A DNA stretch of 64,000 bases from Guyanagaster necrorhizus. Lineage: Eukaryota > Basidiomycota > Agaricomycetes > Agaricales > Physalacriaceae. The position numbers and the translations under genes are program-made. The DNA is taken from NCBI RefSeq assembly GCF_019112545.1, contig NW_025064888.1, forward strand, positions 722,595-786,594. Reading direction: 5' to 3'. Position 1 is the stretch's first letter; each line of letters starts with the position of its first letter. The notes beneath the pieces are model-generated. The model searched no databases and was not told the origin of the DNA. It worked only from the letters and a program-made list of their open reading frames with translations. Positions 1-12,600 of this stretch are shown one piece after another.

Positions 1-339
1 CTGACCGGCCTCCTAAAGATACCGTTTTTGGTCGCGTCATTGATTACTAAATCTAATCCCGACAGTTGCACCTGGTTACGGCTAAGTACCGATGTAAGAA
101 TGCAGGATCCATATCAGCATTTGTAGTATGCCCGAGCTGTCAGAAAACTGACCTCTCTAAGTGGGCGCTATTGCCTTGAAAGTACCAATGTGACCAGAAA
201 ACATCAACACATCAAGATCTTGTTATCGGTGAACCGGTGACGAAACACGTTCAAGTGATATGATACAACCTCTATTACAAACTTTACATGGGTAACAGGC
301 AAACGAGCAATGAATTGAAGCAGTAAAGGAGCCGATTGG
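1..339. other. 3' flank of BUD31, no gene seen
   Basis: This stretch lies beyond the stop codon of the minus-strand BUD31 gene and should include its 3' untranslated region. Open frames here are short and antisense to nothing recognisable. I see no RNA gene or repeat. Confidence 0.5.
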
Positions 340-987
340 TTAAGAATCCGAACTACAACCACGACATCCTGACACAGAATCAGTCGAAACAAACATAGAA
401 AACCATCAGGTTAACACACCACAATGAACACATTCAACTATAGTGCCTGATCGAACCTGTGCCTTTGGAACCCTGCATATGCAAGTTGAACCTTGGTAAT
501 TCATATCCTGATGATCTGAATCAAGAGTAGTCATTTGATCAATGAAAAAGGCACTCACCTTTGTCTGAATACACCGGATACAACATAGCTTTTCGTAGCC
601 AGTTTTCTTCCACTTGGCAATGAGGCTGGACCCCGTGATATCAGCGATTGTTTGAATCAGAGGCTACGGCAACTCACTTTGCGTCAGCATAACCCTCCTT
701 CAATAACCAATCATAGAGCTCCTTGGAGATAGCTTCTCGTTTATAATAGAGTTCATAGATATATCGAGATCGAGTATGAGAGATACGCATGATAGGCCAC
801 AGTGATTCGGCTCTCCGTTTGCCTTCATGAGTTTCGTTTTCGGCGTCCCGCATTTTCTTTGCATAGTCATCGAGAACCTATTAATGTTTGAGCAACGTCA
901 TTCGGCAAAACGACTCCCACATACCGCTTCAATTTCTTCGTAGCCCTCTGGAGGCTTCTTGGTTCGCGTAGTCCGAATCTTTGGCAT
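340..987 (-). CDS. BUD31: BUD31/G10 spliceosomal protein
   Basis: BUD31 (G10 family) is a small zinc-binding nuclear protein of the activated spliceosome. Five exons join in frame: 925-987, 678-877, 559-625, 420-507 and 340-368, giving 148 residues, close to the usual 144 or so. All introns are GT-AG and 47-56 nt long. Visible family landmarks are the start [20 protein letters not shown], the middle block [20 protein letters not shown], and the cysteine clusters [16 protein letters not shown] and CVHCGCRGC that bind zinc near the C-terminus. The start at 987 begins the family's MPK motif. The last exon is only 29 nt and supplies the final cysteines. The gene is divergent from the TB2/DP1 gene to its right. 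Identification rests on recall of the family; the join is read directly. Confidence 0.95.
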
Positions 988-1559
988 GGCTGTATGAAGG
1001 AGAGCAGGCGCCATTTGCAATTAAGCTTTAAAGGCAATAACGCAGGCAAACAAAATCACGTGATTCGTGTGATCACCTAACTACACCGGCGAACGTACCG
1101 ATCAACGCAAACATTCGGAAGCCGTCTTTTGGCATCTGGATCGGCATTGGGCCGACACTCCTCTGAAACGGCTCTTGACAGGTTTAGGCAGGTTTTCGCT
1201 TCACTCAATTCTAAAGGCCGCTTCGGAAAAGGTCAAAATTTTAATGCATCACTCATGGTGGCGAAATACGGCGCCGGTTGTCCAGGTTAACTGCCCAAAT
1301 TGGGTCGGACCCGAGTCGCCGTCCGCAAGGCAATGATTACATGATCACAACGCGTTTAGATCTGCAAACAAGGAGGCTTCCTAATGAACCTCTGCCTGCC
1401 TTTCAGGTATTGTTGCCTGTCCTCGTCCTAGCACAACACGCGTTGTCCTGCACTTTTCTCAGTGTCCTCCTGTAGTCTTTTCACAGGAAATAGAGCCCTT
1501 TCTGTCCCTGGTCCATCATTTCTGGTTTGCCTGCAGGATCTCTCGACCGCCTTTCAGCC
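988..1559. promoter_or_regulatory. divergent intergenic promoter region
   Basis: This 570-bp gap separates the start codons of two outward-facing genes, BUD31 on the minus strand and the TB2/DP1 gene on the plus strand, so it must hold both promoters. A pyrimidine-rich stretch around 1380-1520 precedes the plus-strand start. I could not fix a TATA box or a named operator. Confidence 0.4.
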
Positions 1560-3556
1560 ATGCCACTTTTTGTCGAGATACTTCGGCATATATTACTATT
1601 TCAGAACACCTTTGATACTTTCAAAACTCTGAAACTGCCACGGCCCTCGCGGTCCTCACGCAGTAGCGGACTGCCGAGCGCTCGAGCCATGCAGCAACGG
1701 AAACGGGATATGAAGGGATGCCTAGCGGTGTGGATTGTTTGGGTATGATCCTATCACCACTTGATGTGAATTCGTATTGAATCCCAAGATAGTGCTGCTT
1801 CATGACATATGAGCGTTTACTCGAGGGAATTTTCTCGCTATTTATTCCTTTCTACGACGAAGTAAAGGCTCTTACTCTTCTGTTTCTGCTGGTTACTCGT
1901 GCAAGGGTGTGTAAGCCTTGATTTTGATCGACCATTTATATCTGATCGTGTTTGCCTCAGGGTGCTGAACCTATTTACTTGCACGTCATACGGCCCTTTT
2001 TAAAACCGTATACAGCATCTGTCGATGCCCTGTTGGATCTAGCACGCATGTTCGGCGACATTATGTTTGCTTTGTCTGCTTTTCCGATTCGGTACATATA
2101 CGCTTGGTGGTGTCACGTACGTTCCTCAACTTTAGGTCAATATGTCGGTATTCTACAGCAGGTCCGTTCCCCAATGCGTAAAGAGGCTACCATGAGCCCC
2201 TCATCTATGCGACGTGCTTCGTCTTCGACGTCCACCTTGCTGAATGTGGATGTATCGTATGTGACCACCTCACAAGAAGCCCCCACCGCCGGCCCATCAA
2301 GGATATTGAAGGAAAGCGTAAGCCAGAGAGTGAATGCTGGCCCCCTGGCTGACCTTTCTCCGGAGTCGTCCGTCAAACAGTCCGTCGTTTCCGCAACATC
2401 ACATCAAATCTGGTATCCTCCACCTTCCTCCTATAGAGAGTCTGGAGAGGAGAACATTTCCCCGGAATCTATCTCAGATATCAATCGACACGATGGGTTA
2501 CCAAATATCATCTCTGAACACACTGTCCAGGAACTCATGCAGATGGAAGAATGGCGACAGTATCCCGCGTTTCCGTCTGCGTATCCCGCAACACCACTCC
2601 TTCCTACCAATACTCTTCCAAACATATCAGCTGTTATGTTCTCCGTAAAGGAGAATGAGGGCGACCGAACACTGCGGCAGCAGGATTTTGAGCCGTCGCT
2701 CTTGAGTTCACGAACGTCTTTGGAACCTAACCTCGTCGAACTCTTGAGCGACAGCACCGATCAAAACCAGGTTCTTGATGGCAGTAATGTGGGTGACTCG
2801 CCCATGTCGGTTGATGTGCCGATGGCCGAGGGCGACGAAGACGAAGACGATTTTGACATAACACTTGGAACTCCATTCCTTCCTCCTACGAACACATTCA
2901 GATTACGTCCGGGCAGGCGCCCTATACGACCGTTGATATTGGAATCTGATGGTGATGTATCATCTGGCGCCACTTCCCCCACTGCTTTGAGCACTACGGA
3001 CAACGGATCTTCTCTTCACACTCCTTCTTCAGAAGCCTCATTCGCTGAATCTCTATCTCAACAAGGTCCGCTAGTAGCTGGCCGGAAGCGTACACTTCCC
3101 CGGAGTTTCTCTCCAGGGATCCAAAAGAAAACGCGCACCAGAGCGTCCCCCATATCTCGCCGCACTGTTCAAAAACGAGATATCGTCATCCAACCTCGGA
3201 GACGCGTTGTGCCCGCTAGGCGACGCCAAACGCTCAAACCCGCCCTGAATTCCGAGTCTGAGCGCGAGCAGTCAGATGGCAATTCCGGCCCAGCCTCAGA
3301 AAGGGAAGGTAGCGGGAACGGAAGTACGACGCGACCAGAATTGAAGAGACGAAAGATTGACGTTCCCTCTGCCAAGAATACGCGCGGGAGCACTGGTCAG
3401 CGGAAAGGCAAAGGCGTGGCACCACCGCATTCCGGTACTACACGGTCGTCCTCACGATTGCGGGCTGGCGTTACGTCTAGGACCGACCTTTCAGATAGTC
3501 ATTTGAACTCGGCTTCGCAAGAGACGCTGAGGGGCCGTCGTGCAGCTGCGAAATGA
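1560..3556 (+). CDS. TB2/DP1/HVA22 (REEP-like) protein with long disordered tail
   Basis: TB2/DP1/HVA22 proteins (yeast Yop1, animal REEPs) are hairpin proteins that shape tubular ER. Exons are 1560-1742, 1793-1906 and 1961-3556; both introns are GT-AG and 50-54 nt, and both junctions are phase 0. The product is about 631 residues. Residues 1-160 form the domain: NTFDTFKTLKLPRPS, then MKGCLAVWIVWCCFMTYERL, IPFYDEVKALTLLFLLVTRA and GAEPIYLHVIRPFLKPYTAS. The remaining 470 residues are Ser/Pro/Arg-rich with an acidic run (EGDEDEDDFD) and basic patches, so probably disordered. Yop1 itself lacks such a tail. A 42-nt GT-AG segment at 2117-2158, divisible by three and free of stops, could be an extra or optional intron. 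Confidence 0.88.
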
Positions 3557-5799
3557 TGATGTCGATACTTGTTACCTTCTTTCATCCCATGTAACTATAC
3601 CTATATACACAAACAGCATACGGACCGCAACCACATAATCATTTGAACCATAGCATGACATTCACATCATTCACTGACGCTAACAAAATTTCTCATGTAT
3701 TGGAGTTGGGATAATAAATTGTTTCTTACATAACGGTCAATCTTAGTGGTTTCGCGCAGAGCAATGGAAGTGTGGCGTTAGTCATTCAGCTCGGGGCATT
3801 TAGCATAACGCGTTACCGTGATGTTGTGGTAAAGGAAGACGTCTCTGTCGTTACGTGCTTTCAACCCAAGAACGAGGACTGCTGTGAAAAGCATCAAATG
3901 CTGAGAACAAAAAAAAAAAGGACTTGCTCGGTGTTCAGGACCTAATGTCATACTACAGTTCAATCGAATGTAACAGTCACGAAGCCTAGCAGGTCCCGCT
4001 TTGGTGGTGTTTCTTCTACATATCTATGCAAAGTGGTAGTAGGTATGATATGAGCATCAGCTCCGAATCATACAAGCTACAAGCGCTAAAATTCTTCATA
4101 TCAGCACCCAACATGTCAGGGTGGATGATAGATAGTGTAGATATATCTTGAACTATCCTGTATGTTGAGATTTGGACTGTATCCAGAGTACATGCTTGTA
4201 AGACCTTTAGTCTTTGGGTTACAAACTCCTGAGGAGCTTCCCCATTGACTTCTCATATTTATACTAGACTACATCTTTTCTAGTAATTTCTACCTAATTC
4301 CTTCAATTTCCCTCAAATTCTTTCCTTACTCAGCATGCCGAATTGCTCGAACTCTCTCGCAGATTCCAACACTGTATGCGTTCATATTTTCTCAAGAAAA
4401 ATAATGCGCTCTGGCACGAGCCTGCGTTGCGCCACGCTGGGTGCCTTGGTCGGGGTCCCGTCCGAAAAATTTAAGGTCTAGTTCCTAGACTACTTGGGAA
4501 AGAAATCACCGAGCATTAAATAGACCTTACCATCAGACCTTTCTCAGAATGAGCAAAACACGCAGTCTCGTATATCCAACTCATTAAGAAAACGTGCCAC
4601 CACATATTCGGAAGCAGGCAGCTTCTCAGGGTCTATCAACAACTGCCTTGGGCATTGGATTTATTTAATTCACAGAGGACACGCGTTATTGGCGCGTTCA
4701 AGTCCGTTGACTAGCCTCTAGATGGAAAGCGTACCTGTGCTCTCGCATGTCAAACTATGGATGAATGTTGGACGGTGTTCCCCTTTACATACGGTAACGA
4801 GTTCCACGTCATAAAGCCGCTAGTGTTTCCCGCAGAAAAGGCAACTGGTCATCCGTTCGGTTTCTTTGGCTTTCGTAAACAAAAAAATACACAAAAAACG
4901 CGACCACGATCAACACGTTCCCCCGAACCCGCCTCGAAAGGATCTCATGGCGCTACTGGTCGTCAACAGTCAGGGTCAGACAGGGCTATGCTGTATGGGA
5001 TTTGATACCCACCGCTAGTTATGCAGTATGGCCCGACGTCAGTACACGCATCTAACATGTGTCCGCCAGTCGCAGCATATAATGGTCGGCTCAGATGCTC
5101 CTGCTGGGTTGGTCTAGCTGCATCTGAATTTTCCATACTAACTTGGATGAAACGCCGAAATGCCGAAAAAGACGAATTTTCTCGCAAGAGCGCAAAACCC
5201 AGCGGTGAGGCAGTTAGATCATCATGATTTTCGCAATTTTTCGAAAGTGTGGCGCATCATTGACTCCTTTGGTTAGAACCCACGACAAAACCCAAGGCTT
5301 CGCAGGCCCCCAAAGCTCAGACAGAGCGCATGGTTCGTTCCGTGATTTTTCCAGATACTTCCGGCATCTGAACTTTTCGCAGACTGTTTGGCGACATGCA
5401 GACAGGCGTTCGGCTTCAAGGGCCCAGAGAGAGCCCAACGTCAAACCTCATACATTTGACTGGGATTCCCAAGCGGGAACAAAGTCGACGTCCCTAGCAC
5501 CTGCGATTGGTCAAACAAATGCCTCCCAGGAAGGTCCGTTGCTGTTTCTCAGCTTCGGTAAAAAAAACTCTGTTGATCTAGACGGTCTCGATTTAGGTAT
5601 TAAAAGAGACAATGCTCAGTCTGACTATTTTCCATTGGTCAGATATGGACAGCAAGCTAGCCCTTTCCATCGTATACCAAGGTTCGTTGATTCGTTCGTT
5701 TATCGCAAGGACAGTATTTGATAATTTTTGTTCACTTGAAGATCCTCCCGTGGTGCATCTCACAGCTCACGTTCTGATATATCTGATATATATTTTAAT
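3557..5799. other. 2.2-kb stretch without a secure gene
   Basis: Open frames here (for example 4757-5005 and 5224-5721 on +) lack recognisable domains and convincing splice joins. The region 4140-4340 is AT-rich and pyrimidine-rich. The last 80 bases before 5800 are AT-rich (TATATATTTTAAT just before the next ORF) and may be its promoter. Confidence 0.35.
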
Positions 5800-6888
5800 A
5801 TGATGTCGGACGGAATGGGTGACCTAGGCACGGTCATACCATCTCCATTGCCACATGCAAACCCGCCGTTGCAAAGACACCGTCGGATCACATTACATGG
5901 AAACCTTCCATCATATCCTTCTTACGGCGGTCAGAACCTAGACACTGAACTATCTCATCACTCGCACTCGTTTGATTATTCACCGATCCCGCAAACAAGA
6001 CAGTCAGTGCAAAGACAACGTCGTATCACATTACACGGAGGCTCTACTTTACCTTTCTCCTCCATCGACCCCAGCTTGCGTTCTCAGCCATATCATTACC
6101 TACCTAACAATGCAGACTCTGGCCATCTGCTAGCGCCCTCTGAGTCACCTTTTGAATTCTTTCCTTCAATACCCTCGTTCCAGTCATTCAGCCAAATTAT
6201 GTACAGCTCGTCTGAGACTAGCCTTCCATCTGCGCCGTCAACGACGTCGTTTCCATCTGTCCCGCAAACCTCTGACGTTGACGTTTATGACACCGCGCCT
6301 TATCCCTTAGGCTTTTACTCTTTACACGACCCTTTGTCTACCACGGAGATCCCCCAATTCTGTGGATCTACATCTCCGAACGAATCCATGTCCAGTAGCA
6401 GTCCTTGGGGCATTCCAGCTGGGTCTCTCGGCATTCTGAGTAGCCACTCCTCTTCCTCCCTCGGAAACCCTTCGGAACATGCTACGGGGGAACTGCTAAA
6501 TCAAACAGGTTACAGCGCTGAATGTGATCGGTTATCCTTACTCGGCCCATCTCGTCATGTCCATTCTCCAGGAATAAATCAAATGCGTCACGACATCTCA
6601 CCTCACGTCGAATCGCCTTTCAGTAGCATCAGCTCTTATTCGACAGACAATCACACACCGTACCAACCACTATTGAACTCTGACCTATCATCCATCCTCC
6701 AGACTGAGCCAACTCCCAATTACTCTTCACAGCTCGAAAATGCTCTGCAGCTGGAATTTAGTACGGCAACTCTGGACTTGTCGAGCGTCGACATGTCGGG
6801 GACTGAACCACTTGACCCAGAATTATTGTTGATGGACTTTTATGTGCCCCATGATACCGAAGAGCCTTTCCGTCCTAATCATCTCTAG
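5800..6888 (+). CDS. hypothetical Ser/Pro/His-rich protein with a duplicated basic motif
   Basis: A single-exon ORF of 362 codons starts with two adjacent ATGs after an AT-rich leader and ends in TAG. I do not recognise the protein. It is rich in Ser, Pro, His, Tyr and Thr and ends in an acidic, leucine-containing tail (TLDLSSVDMSGTEPLDPELL). Near the N-terminus, at about residues 25-34 and 69-78, the motif QR(H/Q)RRITLHG occurs twice, each copy preceded by a Pro-rich or Gln-rich segment. The DNA of the two copies is also alike, so it may be an internal duplication. No signal peptide or membrane segment is visible. Its length and biased but stable composition favour a real gene; a regulatory protein is possible but is only a guess. 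Confidence 0.55.
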   Translation: MMSDGMGDLGTVIPSPLPHANPPLQRHRRITLHGNLPSYPSYGGQNLDTELSHHSHSFDYSPIPQTRQSVQRQRRITLHGGSTLPFSSIDPSLRSQPYHYLPNNADSGHLLAPSESPFEFFPSIPSFQSFSQIMYSSSETSLPSAPSTTSFPSVPQTSDVDVYDTAPYPLGFYSLHDPLSTTEIPQFCGSTSPNESMSSSSPWGIPAGSLGILSSHSSSSLGNPSEHATGELLNQTGYSAECDRLSLLGPSRHVHSPGINQMRHDISPHVESPFSSISSYSTDNHTPYQPLLNSDLSSILQTEPTPNYSSQLENALQLEFSTATLDLSSVDMSGTEPLDPELLLMDFYVPHDTEEPFRPNHL

Positions 6889-7924
6889 GATCTAAACTGG
6901 CTACTGTAGCCTATAGTATTTTTATTTCTTATATACCCCCAAGCCATAATCACGTACGTACTTCCCAGTATACAGTAGCCAAAATTTATGGATCTGAACT
7001 CGACACTTTCGTGCCTAAATAAATATGGAGATGAGAACGTCTTCGTGTTGCGGACTGTTACCATAAGTATAGCAAGATCGGGTGTCGGGCTCCCGGTGAT
7101 ACAAATACTACCAAACTTCAACGTTCTCTTCCGCCCACCATGCCCGTTCCATGGGAAGCATTACTTCCGTTCGGTATGGGATATCATTTTTCAGATATCC
7201 TTTGCGGTACACTCATACCTCTCATATAGCCCTCACTACAGTCATGATCAGTGCGGCAGGCACACTGTTTTCAGCCTCCCAACGTTTCCAGAACCTCGGC
7301 AAAGTCAGTAGATATATAACTGCTACTGACGTCCTAAATGACGATGCTCAGTTCTTACGAATGTGTTTTAGCCTCCACGATACGGTATTGATAGCTGGGA
7401 TGAGATGATGATGAAACGGGACAAAGTCTTGACCGGCCATATCCGGGGTCAGTCGGTGAGTATCCCGTTTGGTTAAGAGGCTGCACATCTGTCGTTAATT
7501 GGTATCCCCACCTAACAGGACAATCCTATATCCCCTTCAATAGATGATCTTCGACGGAACCTTGGTGTTTGACCGTTGTCACTTTCTATCGTGACCGAGC
7601 AGAGAACTTGACACTCTTCGACTAGATGTCTCCGGCCGATGTCGATGGCTTGTTGCCTCCAACATATCTGATTATCTAGTCAATATAATCGACAATTGAA
7701 TTGTTTGCGGCCCTACAGCATCTGACCAGATTTTCTTGTTGCGTCACCGCGAACTGCATCAAGTTTACTTGACAAGATAACGGACTGGGAGTGTCTACGT
7801 CGCACACGTGCACCACAGGTTACTTCAGGCTCGTTCCAGTAAAATGGGTATAGCGCCTATTCTCATATCTGGCGCTAGCACGCGCAGGCTCTGTACCGTT
7901 GAGGCCTGCACGCGTATCTCTAGA
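6889..7924. other. 1.0-kb stretch, no gene recognised
   Basis: This gap lies between convergent genes (ORF 5800-6888 on + and the lipoate ligase on -), so it should contain two 3' ends. Short open frames at 6988-7408 have no recognisable domain. Confidence 0.4.
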
Positions 7925-9637
7925 CTAGTTCCACATCATGTCATGCAGCCACCGCCGGACATCCTCTTTGGGGCCTATATTAGATGATACCAGGGCTTCT
8001 GGTGAGATAGATCCGTATTTCTGCCCTTTCAATGAGGCCACCATGCTTTCTATCTCCTGTGTCAACTCTTCGCTAATAGACGCCGCGGCGTTTGATATCC
8101 GGATAGAACTTTCCAGGATAACCCCGTGTTTCGCCTGAATTTCTGCTGCCTTCATTGATGGTGAAAACCTCATTTTCAGCGGGGTAAAGGTGACGTACCA
8201 CATTGCCCCATTCAAACGCTTCGCTCTTTGTATAGGTGAATTCGGGCGTCTGTCCGTATGCCCATTCCCAGCTCTGGGTTGAGAACGTTCATCAAACCTT
8301 TAATAGTGCGCACTTCACTGAGAAACCTACCGATAACTCGGTAACACCCCTGTGAACATCATCTAGATCTACTAAGTTGGTATCTTCGTTTATGTGTTGC
8401 ACCTATGATAGTATCAAGAAATGCTTGTTTGGTGTGAAGGAAGTAAACCCTGACCTCTTCGTTAACGTTATATGCACGGCAGAACTCGCTGATCGTTGCC
8501 TCACAAAAGTGCTCATGGCTTAAATTATCATCGTGTTGCCTGAGATTGCATACTGGTGATGGCACAGAGGCCACGCCTTTCGTGAGCATAGAGTCCTAAA
8601 AATCTAGAATGAGTGGTTCGGCTATGAGACCGACAAAGCACCGTCGTAAGCGCGATGAAGATCGAGAGAAATTCTGAAGGTGCATGATGGATATGCCTTA
8701 CTGTACAAGACACTGCCGTTTTCCATGATGATGATCTGGATGTGATATCCAGCGCTACGAATAAGCACGCCTCACTGAGTGGCAAGCGATATGCTCTCAG
8801 AGTCAAACATGACGCAAAGCAGTCATCGGACAGAGGTACGAACAGACCTAGTTCTGGCCCTTCTTCAACAGAAACCGTACCCACTTTTTTTGACCGTAAA
8901 AGCTCACCAAGCATCTCAAGATGAGTTGATATGAGCATAGTCCCATGATGATAAGCGCGGTTTTTCACGATTTTGTAGGCAGATCCCGAGATGTGCTTCA
9001 AACCAAGAACGAATAAGCAACTCGCTTATAACCCGGGGGGACGGCCGTGTACATATCTTTTTGTCCCCGATACAGATATCGTTCCTATCATTGAGTTGAG
9101 CATCGATACCCAATGACCGGACTGCCCGTAAGATGATTTGTGCAGTTACTTTTCGGTCAAAAGAATGTCGGTGTAGATGGATGGAGTAATTGGTGTTTCC
9201 CAGGTCCTGAAATCGCCTCTTCAGAAGAGAGTACAGCTGTAATAGTGATGATACGCACATGATAGACTGTACCGCCTCCGCTTCTTCGACGCACAAATGG
9301 GACCGAAGGGGTCTCTCGCAACGCAGTCAGATTGATTTCCTTCCAAGGGTTTTGATTTCGCCCAATGATAACGCATGGCTTGTCGCGGTAGATAAAAAGG
9401 AGTGGATCTTCTGGTGCCCTGTGTCTAAAAAGCCTTTCGGTCCAATGTTTTACCACATTTGTCGCCAAAACAGAAGTGCGTGACAAACCAGTCTTCGACG
9501 GAAAGATTGAAGTATGGATCTGTCGACTGAGAGACGTATATTGAGTGCTGCGGTATAGAGTGGGTAGACGAAAAGCGCCCAAAGCAGACGCCAGAGCGTT
9601 TCGTGACACGTCGGACAATGCTTGAGGACAACATCAT
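7925..9637 (-). CDS. AIM22: mitochondrial lipoate-protein ligase / lipoyltransferase
   Basis: LplA-family enzymes attach lipoate to E2 subunits and glycine-cleavage H protein, in fungi in mitochondria. Eight exons give 359 residues: 9489-9637, 9259-9433, 9057-9206, 8885-8992, 8455-8595, 8331-8402, 8199-8273 and 7925-8134. The start MMLSSSIVRRVTKRSGVCFG is Arg/Ser-rich with no acids, like a mitochondrial presequence. Family motifs are DPYFNLSVEDW, RRSGGGTVYHDLGNTNYSI and GDKKISGSAYK, where the second Lys should be the catalytic lysine. KGVASVPSPVCNL and SWEWAYGQTPEFTY lie in the C-terminal part, and AKHGVILESS in the tail. Six introns are GT-AG (one is 289 nt). The third, 8993-9056, begins ATATGT and ends AC; no GT-AG choice keeps the frame there. 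The gene faces the ORF at 5800. Confidence 0.88.
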
Positions 9638-12600
9638 GATACCAAACGTGCTGAATGTGTCGATGACCGTTCTCGGCATTTTCGGCCCGAGACAGTGTGT
9701 CGGACCGGTCTCCATCCTAGGGTAAGCAACAACTTTCACTGGCTTTAGTTACTACTTACGCTTAGCAGTCTACCTACTACATTAGATTGATCAAGTTATG
9801 ACTGATGCTGCCTGCATCCCTTCCCTCCACTGACGGTAATTCTCTTTGGTCCATATGCTTACTTACTTTTACCAGCTGAAAAGAAAAAAGATCATAGCAA
9901 CATCGTCACGGTGTTAAAATAACATTTAGTAACCGCTGCAAATGACGTCCGCATTGCTTCTGCTTGACCACCAAGCCTGAGGTCTGGAAAGTCACGACCT
10001 ACATATCTAACGCAAGTCACGGACCTTGTCTTCACAGGTATTTGGGAATCTGTCGCAGCACTGTAGATGGGGAGGTGTGGTCATACACCGATGTTCCTAA
10101 ACTTTGAGCCACGCTCAAGATTTCTCTTAAACATTCTATCGATCTTGAAAGCGTACGATACAAATGCGTCGCCAGAGGTGGCTGGAGTGTTGTCCGTTGC
10201 AAGGTCTGAGCATTGACAGGGCCCAAGTCATGTCGAATTGGTCGAGAAACTCCGGGTGTACGTAACATTTCTTTAATTTACCCGGTCTCGAATTCTTGTA
10301 TGAGTTCAGCAGGGACGGCGTATTTTAGAACCGCACTGTGGGCGTCGCAGTCAAGGGGCTTTGTAAGACTCATTAATTGAAGGATTTCGCAAGTCTTCTG
10401 ATTACCCCACGATGGTGAGAGAATGATGAGTCAGTTCTTCTGGAATCGGTCGGGCTCCTCTAAGGATCCGCTTAGGATATGTAGTGACGGTAAGGTTCGA
10501 TTGTCCTTGTGAGTACATCAAGGTACTACTTACGTTCGCGTCGCGACAATGCAGGGGTACCTTTGTCCACGTGAGGGTGCATCTCGAACGCGAATTCCGG
10601 CGTCTGTAGGGAGTGTGGGAGATTACACGAAAAGCTCTGTAGATCGAGTGCTACTTGTGCTAGCCTAGCTTTCTGTTATGGACGTGAAATCTGGCAAAGC
10701 TAAAAGAAAACTTGCCGTATTCAGTATCGATGGTGAGCGACTCCTAGAATTTCGTACTGGCTTTGTGTACAAGTAAGCAACTGCTGTCAGGAAGAAGAGA
10801 GGGTCAGCGACAACCGCTCACAAAACGTGTTGTACGGAATTACCTACATCATTGGTTCAAGGACCCCTGTTTCAACACCAGGAAGGGTGGTAGGCGCTAA
10901 GAAGTGTTGTCCCAACACTGAAGTACTATAGGCGCAGAAAAGACGTCGGTCTATTGAAAGACGAAAGAACATAGAACCAGTGCTCAGACAGGGCGTCATT
11001 CCCACTAATCACATCTGTAGAGGGGAAGAAGATACTAAGGATGTAGTCGGGCAAAAATAGCGTGTGTGCAGAATGACTGCGAATCAGCCGAGGACGTTGA
11101 AGATATTTGATGGTATATGGGAAGCCTGAGTTAAGAGCGTTCACTACTTGGGAGCTGCGAGCATTTCTCCAAAGATAACGGATCATCACGATTATAAAGG
11201 CACAGTATGGCGCACCATTAGCCTAGCAATGGATCGGCGTGTCAGGCCAATTTTTCCCAACCATCTTGTATATGGCCCTTTGAACGCTTGATCGTTTCTC
11301 TATATTCTGGGGTCTGAAAAATAGTCTTAGCTACGTGAAACCAGTAAGCTGTAGGGGTCTTCGATAGAATCGAGTACGAAACACCGGCGGTCGATATCTT
11401 GAGACAATTGTTTAAGACTCACAATATCCATTCAACCCCTGATTGACGTGGCGGGCGGAGACTTGAAGTGGCGCATGTGCGTAGAAATATGACTGACTAT
11501 GGCGGTCAAATGGAGATTCCGCAATCCACCAGCGGGGGCACTTTTGCTCAGAGCCGACGCTCGTTATGTGTGAGCAGACAGTCGAAGCTGTCACGTTAAA
11601 GGAGGATGAATAAGGCAAGGGCATTGACTTGGAGCGAATAAAATTAACTCGTTGCTGGCGGTTGTCGGACCATGATAGGCTATGTCGAGCGTCTACCTTT
11701 GGGTAGTGGCGCGCAACGACGCGCTCAATGGCCGAATCGTTTCGTTAACGTTGAAGACCTGTAGGCTATATGCTACAAAAATCATCAGTAGTCGGAACTG
11801 ACTTGTCACGCGCGACGCTGACCATTCTAACACGCATATATAGCTGGGCAAAGATGGATCATCATCAAGGATGGAAAACGAAACTCCTACATAAGTCTGT
11901 TAGGGCGGTTCCTCCGCGGCTTGCTTAGTAGGCATCTTATTTGGATCTGCAGAAAAGACGTCGTTAGTAGCATGAACGAAGTAGGGTGAAAAGGTGTGCA
12001 AACAGTTTTGGCAGATTCCGACACACTTCTAATTCTTGAAAGCCAAAAGAGAGCAACCTGTTTTTCCATCTCCTGTTGTTGCGGACTACTGTCATAAAAA
12101 ACGCTCTATGTTTGTCAACATATGATGTCCATGTCAACCTTCGCTGATATGATGGCCATTTTGAGAGATGAAAGATTTGGCCGTCATGGGATACTGGCAT
12201 AAGTCTATCGCCCGGGTATTAGGAACTTTACAGCACCTGAGGTTTGGAATCGAGGTCATTGGGATTGATAAGAGACATTTTTCGGTACTATATGTACTCA
12301 ATCGAGACCTCAAGGCCGACCCATTACCTATATAGCAGCCACGAGATCATTTCCATGGACTCTCTGAGCAGGATCAAAATCTGAGCCCTGCGGTGGTGCA
12401 CAGCCAAGAGACGGATCGCGTTCAATGCGCAAGCTCCAAGTCAGATGTCGCATTGATGTTGCAATACCGTGAATAACCAGTCTATGTTCAGAACGGAGAC
12501 ATATATCTGGGTGCGGGACTTCCCCCATTTTGCCAACGCCCATTGCCAGGTAAATATACGAATGTGCGAGGATCCACCGAGCGAGCCAATGAGTATTTTA

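Noticed and set aside
5224..5721. A 165-codon ORF before the hypothetical gene
   Set aside because: No domain, overlapping equal-length frames on the other strand, and composition like random sequence.
9029..9052. GT-AG intron in the lipoate ligase from GTACAC to TTATAAG
   Set aside because: It is only 28 nt, too short for splicing, and would insert about a dozen unrelated residues next to the active-site lysine.
10681..10735. A patatin-like phospholipase start (KLAVFSIDG, then GT)
   Set aside because: The patatin motif would need GGIRG next; no following segment supplies it in frame, and no lipase GxSxG motif was found downstream.
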